24,106 nt of DNA. It comes from Symbiodinium natans (Eukaryota; Sar; Dinophyceae; Suessiales; Symbiodiniaceae). The notes beneath the pieces were generated by a model, which was not told the origin of the DNA, ran no database searches, and saw only the letters and a program-made list of their open reading frames with translations. The stretch lies in NCBI GenBank assembly GCA_905221605.1, contig CAJNDS010001303.1:1-24106 (forward strand). The letters are read 5' to 3'. This document shows positions 18,701-24,106 of this stretch, one piece after another (position 1 is the first letter of the stretch; each line of letters starts with the position of its first letter). The position numbers were made by a program, and so were the translations under genes.

Positions 18701-19158
18701 TGAGGGACATCGAGCAGGTGCCGCAAGAGCATCTCGCAGACAAGCGACTCAAGACCCGAACCAGGCATGTCCTTCGCGTGATTGTCGACAGTTTCCACAG
18801 CGGCGAGTTCCTTCCAGAGAAAGAGTTTAAGCGTTACAACGAAGACAATGGTAAGGACAGCCTCCAGGCGGAAAACTGCGTCAGCGCTGCTGGGATTGAC
18901 GTAAATTTTGCCAGAGATGGGACAACTCTCGCAGAACGCCTGATCATCACACTGCGATTCTTGTGAGCAGGACACAATCATTGAATTACTAGCCTCCAGC
19001 TCCTCGTCAAAGAAAGCAGGCTCCCACTCGTGTCGCCGCTTTCCGAAATTAATAGAAAGCTCATCGTCAAGCCAGCGAAGAGCTATGAAGTGCCCCTGCG
19101 TGCCGATAACGTACTCTCCAGGCTGAGTGATGATAGTCTTCTTCACGAGCACTAGTGC
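18701..19158 (-). CDS. Candidate exon with peptidase-like YVIGTQGHFIALRW motif
   Basis: Opens after a TCCAAGGAAG acceptor at 19159-19160 with ALVLVKKTIITQPGEYVIGT, then QGHFIALRWLDDELSIN. The hydrophobic-Gly-His-Phe-hydrophobic strand is the usual setting of the catalytic histidine in papain-like and Josephin/OTU-like cysteine peptidases. The matching Cys should be upstream and I cannot place it confidently. A Cys-rich acidic part (SCSQESQCDDQAFCESC) follows. A hydrophobic stretch (LTIVFVVTLKLFLW) in the middle may be a 48-nt intron rather than protein: removing GTCC...GGAAG keeps the frame (RLEA joined to ELAAVE). Confidence 0.45.
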
Positions 19159-19210
19159 CTTCCTTGGATTGTGGTTGTTTGCAGTGTTTTACGATAACCG
19201 TTAGTTTTCA

Positions 19211-19352
19211 GTGGAGTTGCTGAAAAGGCTGCAGGATGGCGTTGCCATCAGCCATGGCCCACAGTGGACCGTCCCGACTGTACGTCGCTTTGATCCCATG
19301 GGCATGAAAGCAGTCCACCAAGCACACGTCCTCGAACTTCTCTTTGCCTGGG
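19211..19352 (-). CDS. Candidate exon PGKEKFEDVCLVDCFHAHGI
   Basis: About 47 codons: PGKEKFEDVCLVDCFHAHGI, then SRDGPLWAMADGNAILQPFQ, after a TTTACAG acceptor at 19353-19354. It contains two Cys residues and lies just upstream of the GHFIAL exon, so it may be the N-terminal part of the same peptidase-like fold. The donor is not resolved (no obvious GT before the stop at 19208-19210). Confidence 0.4.
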
Positions 19353-19522
19353 CTGTAAACGATATTTCTTAAAGTCAGTAGCTTGCAACGATAATGATAT
19401 AGTCAAGACTCGTGTGACGCGTCGCACCACAGTATCTGATCGAGAATACGCATGATGCGCTTACGGCAAGAGTTGCGCATGGAGAATCAGTACACCTCGC
19501 CGCCGTCGTCGAGGAATGTTTA

Positions 19523-19689
19523 GTCGGACGTGGAATGAATTTCTTCCTGGTTGTCAGGTGATGTTTTTCTTGTGGGAGTCGACGCATGTACGTCACGCAG
19601 TCCTCTCCGCGCAAAGCCTTTGTACCAAGCGTTGCGGGCCAGCGAAGTCCAGGATGGCATGTCCTGCTGCGACTGCGAATCTTCGGCAT
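19523..19689 (-). CDS. Candidate 5'-most exon
   Basis: Frame with PSWTSLARNAWYKGFARRGL and RDVHASTPTRKTSPDNQEE, opening after an ATGTAG acceptor-like site. The sequence is hydrophilic and basic. It may be the first visible exon of the minus-strand block, but another frame is also open here. Low confidence. Confidence 0.25.
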
Positions 19690-19839
19690 CTACATGATGT
19701 TTTGTTTGTGACTACATAATGGCCTCTGATAAAACGACTTTCTTCGTGCTGCGCCAGCTTGTACAGATTGCCTTGGCCGGCTTGGCACCTAGCGAGCAGT
19801 TGTGGCAGATATTTTCATCGACTCGAGCGTCTTCTCGTC

Positions 19840-20485
19840 GCAGAACCCAATCTGAACTTCTGTGATTTTATTGGAATGTGTCAAGTATGCAGGATTCAAG
19901 CGTTAAATGTAAGTCTCGAAACATGTCCTTTGCTCCAGCAAACTGAAGATCTCCTCGTCGAGCTTGTCACCTAGCAAGCACTTGCGCCAATCATTGAATT
20001 CGACTTGCTGTGTTTTGTAAGTCCAGAATCCAATCTGAACTTCTGTGATTTTATTATAATGTGTCAAGTATGCAGGATTCAAGCGTTAAATGTAAGTCTC
20101 GAAACATGCCATTTGCTCCAGCAAACTGAAGATCTCCTCGTCGAGCTTGTCACCTAGCAAGCACTTGTGCCTATCACTGAATGCAGAATCCAATCTGAAC
20201 TTTTTTTTTATAATGTGTCAATTATGCAGGATTCAAGCGTTAAATGTAAGTCTCGAAACAAGTCCTTTGCTCCGGCAGATTGATGATCTCCTCGTCGAGC
20301 TTGTCACCTAGCAAGCACTTCTGCTAATCATTTAACTCGACTTCAGTGTCTTCTAAGTTTAGAATCCAATGTGAGCTTCTATGATTTTATTAAGACGTGT
20401 CAAGTATGCAATATTAAACCGTTAAATGTAAGTCTCGAAACATGTCCTTTGCTTCGGCAATCTGAAGATCTTGTCGTCGACATCG
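19840..20485. repeat. Tandem array, four ~160-181-bp units
   Basis: Units begin with AGAATCCAATCTGAACTTCT near 19843, 20025, 20185 and 20361. They share GTGTCAAGTATGCAGGATTC, GCGTTAAATGTAAGTCTCG and CTCCTCGTCGAGCTTGTCAC. The copies are diverged by point changes and small indels. The array sits just upstream (5') of the minus-strand coding block, where subterminal repeats of a transposon would be expected. Confidence 0.92.
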
Positions 20486-20944
20486 GAATTCTTCACAGCC
20501 TCAGACCTTCAGGCAAGAACTAGTACAATGAGGCAAGGCAACGATTATCACAAATGTAACTAGTAAGCTGTATTCAACAGACTGGCGTCCATAACTTCCA
20601 GGTAGATGTGTTGTTGACTGTCTGCCTTGGACGAATGACATTGCACTAGGCTTTAACATGTGGAGCACGTGACGTAACGAGGTTCGCGCTCGATGTGGAT
20701 TAGCTTTTCGATGCCGGGGCTGCTGATCTGATCGGACCTGACGCAGCTGCAGTGATACACTAACAAAGATGATATCTTAAAGTCACACGTTCGCGATGAA
20801 ATAACTATAGCAAAGTCACCTGAACAAGTGCCAGTGATAGATTGCCGCAATCCTCAGTTGTTTAAACAATCAACAGGTTACGTAGATACAGCGCGCGATC
20901 TCGCAATCGAGTGGATGACTCGACGTTGATGAGCCGCTGCGTCT

Positions 20945-21480
20945 GTACCGGGCAGTCGTCACAGGCCCTGCTCATGCATGGAATACTAAGTGCGCAGAAG
21001 TAAACACGTACTCACAGGCGAGTATACTAGGTCAACGACTCGTCAAACGAGCTGGCCGCAGAGTCAAGAATCTCGTGATTGGTCCTGGCACACACTAACT
21101 CACACGACATCAACGACTATTGTATAGCCGGGCAGTCGTCACAGACACTGCTCTTGCATGGAATAGTAAGTGCGCAGAAGTAAACACGTGTCACAAGCAA
21201 AGGCACAGCGAGTGTACTGGGTCAACGACTCGCTAAACGAGCTGGCCGCAGAGTCAAGAATCTCGTGATTGGTCCTGGCACGCAATAACTCACACGACAT
21301 TAACTACTATTGTATAGCGTAGTAACTTGTACGGCAGACGTACTCTCAAACAAATCTATAAGGAGCATGCTGAGTCCACAACTTGGCAGACGAGTTCGCC
21401 GTAGGATGAGGAATCTTGTGCTTAGTCCTGCGACGTACTAATTCGCACGACGCCAAAGACTATTATATAGCGCAGTGTCT
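20945..21480. repeat. Tandem array, three ~180-bp units
   Basis: Unit 1 starts CGGGCAGTCGTCACAG near 20949 and unit 2 near 21129. Both carry GGAATACTAAGTGCGCAGAA (one mismatch), GAGCTGGCCGCAGAGTCAAG and CACACGACATCAACGACTAT blocks. A third, more diverged unit runs from about 21316 to 21480. Non-coding. Confidence 0.9.
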
Positions 21481-23325
21481 TTGTACGAATGCTCCTCTTC
21501 AGGCGACCTGCTGGATCGATGTACCCTGACACAAGAACTCAAATAAAGCAGGAACGAATAACTAATCAAGTTCCACAGTAAGCATGAAGCATTTGCTTTG
21601 CTTCTTCGTCGTCTGCTTTTTTTGTTCCGACCTTAGGAATTCTAAAGATTTGTGATAAGCATGCGGAGCTTCTGATTACCAGGCACGATGAGTGGCTGGT
21701 CGTCAACGACTTTCGTAAGCACGAACCTGAGACAGCGGTTTGAAGTCAAAAATGTCTGGCATAATGCGCAAATTATCAGAGTGATCATACGACTCTGCGA
21801 CTCTAAGTGCACGTATGTAAGGGCTGCACTCCTTTAAAAACTGCTTGGGCGTGATCACGGCGTCGGACTTCCTCGATAGCTTTTTTTTGAACGCAATATC
21901 TAAGTGCTATGCCCGAGCGTTAAGAACGTCGAAGTGGCAAGGCCTATAGCACGCAGACTAGCTGAGCACTGAACACGTCGCTTCGCCAGCGAGGTACACG
22001 CACCATGCATCCTTGATGTCTTGAACATATATATATATATATATGTGGAAGACGCAAGTATATTGCCATTAAAATCTAAGCAACCGTTGCGGGATGAAGT
22101 CTGGCCCAAGGACTCAGTCTTCAACCTCAATGCATAAAAGATTTATATTGATTGAATAGAGTACACAATTAATAGTCGTCGTAACCCTTCGTCACCGTCA
22201 TCCTCACAAAGCCATGGCATAGAAGACCAGCGCATGCTTGCCGACCTTGGTCTCAAGCTAATTGTGTACTACGAAAAGTGTTTACTCAATACTGACTATG
22301 TTTGCAATGCGTCCGCGAGGCAGGTGTTGTACGGAAAGTGCCGCCTCAGCTTTTTTATTTCGGCTTGAGGTGATAACGTCACGCATTCAATAAGCATCGT
22401 ACGCATGCAGGGAACACATCCTCGCGCGATGGCCGCCGCCTCGTGTTAACAATATGCACAACATAGCGCGTGCGTGTGCGTGCCGAAAATGCGAACAAGT
22501 AGCTGAATGGAAGGTTGTTCTTTGGCACAAGCTGCTCGAGCTTTTAATGTTGCGGTCACGCAGCGATTCAAGTCATGCTCTGATATAGCTTTTCAGGAAG
22601 ACATCTGACTCGGTAAATGTTATATCATATATGTGAGCATGCCACATGAAGGCTATGCAAGTGGCAGATACATAAGAAAACAAGACGCAGCGGACAAAAT
22701 AGCATGAATTTTACGTATGTCTTCAAATAAATCGAACGACGTGGGCTCTTTGAATTTTCTGGAGGCTTTCTGAAAAGCGTCAGAGGACCTATTAGACTAT
22801 AACACTTACATATGAATTTGAAACATTAAAGTGAATATTGAATAAAACATGTGCTTAAAAATACACATTAAAAGTACACATGTATTGAATATCTCTCCAG
22901 ATAGAGGCAAATGATCATATTGCTTTCGAATGAATATACGGTTCTGCGACGCAGGTACAATAGCTTTAACAAAGGTTGTGCTTTTATTGCAATGCTGTAT
23001 TTTCATGCAAGGCTTCGTCTAAGCAAGTACATGGGTTGTTTTCGCAAGAATAATTGTTACTGCGTTTAAATCTGTTGCATACTGAGTGTGTTTTGTGCTT
23101 GTTGTTAACTTTGCATTCGTGGTGCTTCCTAAACATAAACTGTTAAATTTATCTCACCAGAGCCACAATGAAGATGAAGCACTTCGTTCGTTGTCCTCGC
23201 ACATCACGCAATGCAGTTGCCGATTCACTCACAAGCGTGGCTTCAGCAAATCCGCCAAAAACCTCAATGTGCTTCTAATTCTTACGCGAGTTGTGTACAA
23301 CTACTTTCATGTTTTTTTTTGCGTG
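21481..23325. other. Non-coding stretch, no recognisable gene
   Basis: Only short open frames with no motifs. A short (AT)n run lies at 22028-22044. Base composition becomes AT-rich from about 22600 to 23100. I could identify no RNA gene or element end. Confidence 0.55.
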
Positions 23326-24106
23326 AATCACATGTTGCAATTGGGGTTGCTCATAGCTGCAGTCTGAGTCACGCTCACCTCTCCTTCTCGAACACGTAGC
23401 AGTTCTTGCCTGCTGAATCACACAGTAGGCGACGTGAGCTGTAGTTCATTGCGTGCTTTAATCTTCAGCTTGCGAGCGGCAGGAAGAGTGCAGACTCGCT
23501 TTTAGCTCATGGACAAGCTTCTAGGACTCGAGTCAGGCAGCCTGTCCTGAATCACATGCTGCAATTAGGGGTTGCTCATAGCTGCAGTCTGAGTCACGCT
23601 CACCTCTCCTTCTCGAACACGTAGCAGTTCTTGCCTGCTGAATCACACAGTAGGCGACGTGAGCTGTAGTTCACTGCGTGCTTTAATCTTCGGCTTGCGA
23701 GCGGCAGGAAGAGTGCAGACTCGCTTTTAGCTCATGAACAAGCTTCTAGGACTCGAGTCAGGCAGCCGACTGTCCTGAATCACATGCTGCAATTGGGGTT
23801 GCTCATAGCTGCAGTCTGAGTCACGCTCACCTCTCCTTCTCGAACACGTAGCAGTTCTTGCCTGTTAAATCACACAGTAGGCGACGTGAGCTGTAGTTCA
23901 CTGCGTGCTTTAATCTTCAGCTTGCGAGCGGCAGGAAGAGTGCAGACTCGCTTTTAGCTCATGAACAAGCTTCTAGGACTCGAGTCAGGCAGCCGACTGT
24001 CCTGAATCACATTCTGCAATTGGGGTTGCTCGTAGCTGCAGTCTGAGTCACGCTCACCTCTCCTTCTCGAACACGTAGCAGTTCTTGCCTGTTAAATCAC
24101 ACAGTA
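23326..24106. repeat. ~227-bp satellite array, 3.4 copies, cut by window end
   Basis: Units start with AATCACATGTTGCAATTGGG at 23326, 23550, 23778 and 24005 (224, 228 and 227 bases apart). They contain GGTTGCTCATAGCTGCAGTC, CTCGAACACGTAGCAGTTCT and GACTCGAGTCAGGCAGCC. The copies are nearly identical by eye, with a few substitutions and small indels such as CAGCCTGTCC versus CAGCCGACTGTCC. The array continues past the right edge. Confidence 0.97.

Noticed and set aside
18244-18966. Plus-strand 240-codon open frame
   Set aside because: It lies antisense to several better-supported minus-strand exons (RRWMKEML, LLDVPQ, CTLDEAQW), has no motif, and its composition looks like a shadow.
8000-22000. 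Terminal inverted repeats and target-site duplication of the element
   Set aside because: I looked for matching ends around 7.9-8.6 kb and 19.7-22 kb and found none convincing by eye; a computed self-alignment of flanks is needed.
1-24106. CRISPR array interpretation of the regular repeats
   Set aside because: Repeat units are 90-958 bases with no short repeat/unique spacer alternation, and the window is clearly eukaryotic; the Cas4-like nuclease is part of a multidomain eukaryotic protein.
1-24106. tRNA or rRNA genes
   Set aside because: No stretch with tRNA A/B-box pairs plus a foldable acceptor stem, or any rRNA core motif, was recognised by eye.

Overview
This is a eukaryotic nuclear window. 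It has very long microsatellites, interstitial plant-type (TTTAGGG)n/(CCCTAAA)n telomere-like tracts, satellite-like tandem arrays, and one dense block of protein-coding sequence in which open frames are separated by short intron-like gaps. I infer a dinoflagellate or close alveolate: several short introns, at least one junction that lacks a usable GT donor, TTTAGGG repeats, and a protein family I associate from memory with predicted proteins of Symbiodiniaceae. No search was run. Chromerids, other alveolates and stramenopiles remain possible.

Layout. 1-2050: (TC)n tracts, each followed by a copy of a shared unit; no convincing gene. 2060-4700: degenerate CCCTAAA-rich minisatellite with a near-perfect 958-bp tandem duplication. 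4700-8300: non-coding, with (GT)n, a (TTTAGGG)n tract, (AT)n, a 'CCCAGAGTCTCCCTGGAGTGC' minisatellite and two pairs of AT-rich duplicated segments. 8618-19689 (minus strand): the coding block. 19.84-21.48 kb: two diverged tandem arrays of about 160-187 bp period directly upstream of the coding block. 21.5-23.3 kb: nothing recognisable. 23326-24106: a ~227-bp satellite array running off the window end.

The coding block is the main result. Two long minus-strand frames (10119-15281 and 8618-10036), joined by a phase-0 intron of about 82 nt, and preceded by a GT-AG intron and an exon that completes the nuclease N-terminus, appear to encode one protein of about 2,270 residues. In order it carries: a RecB/Cas4-type PD-(D/E)XK nuclease; an SF3-helicase-like ATPase whose Walker A lysine is glutamine; a polymerase-palm-like region resembling the SF3-linked 'TVpol' proteins of transpoviron-type elements; a papain-like cysteine-peptidase-like domain; a C2H2 zinc finger; and a DDE-type transposase domain. 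Further upstream on the same strand, exons separated by gaps of tens to about 130 nt encode an F-box-like/zinc-binding protein segment, a CxxC zinc ribbon and a second peptidase-like 'GHFIAL' histidine motif. They may be the 5' part of the same gene or a second gene of the same element.

My interpretation is a very large DNA transposon whose product combines DDE cut-and-paste chemistry with replication-type modules (nuclease, helicase, polymerase) and ubiquitin- or peptidase-like accessory modules. Domain assignments rest on motifs read by eye. The exon joins are inferred from reading-frame continuity, not transcripts. Terminal inverted repeats and target-site duplications were not found by eye.
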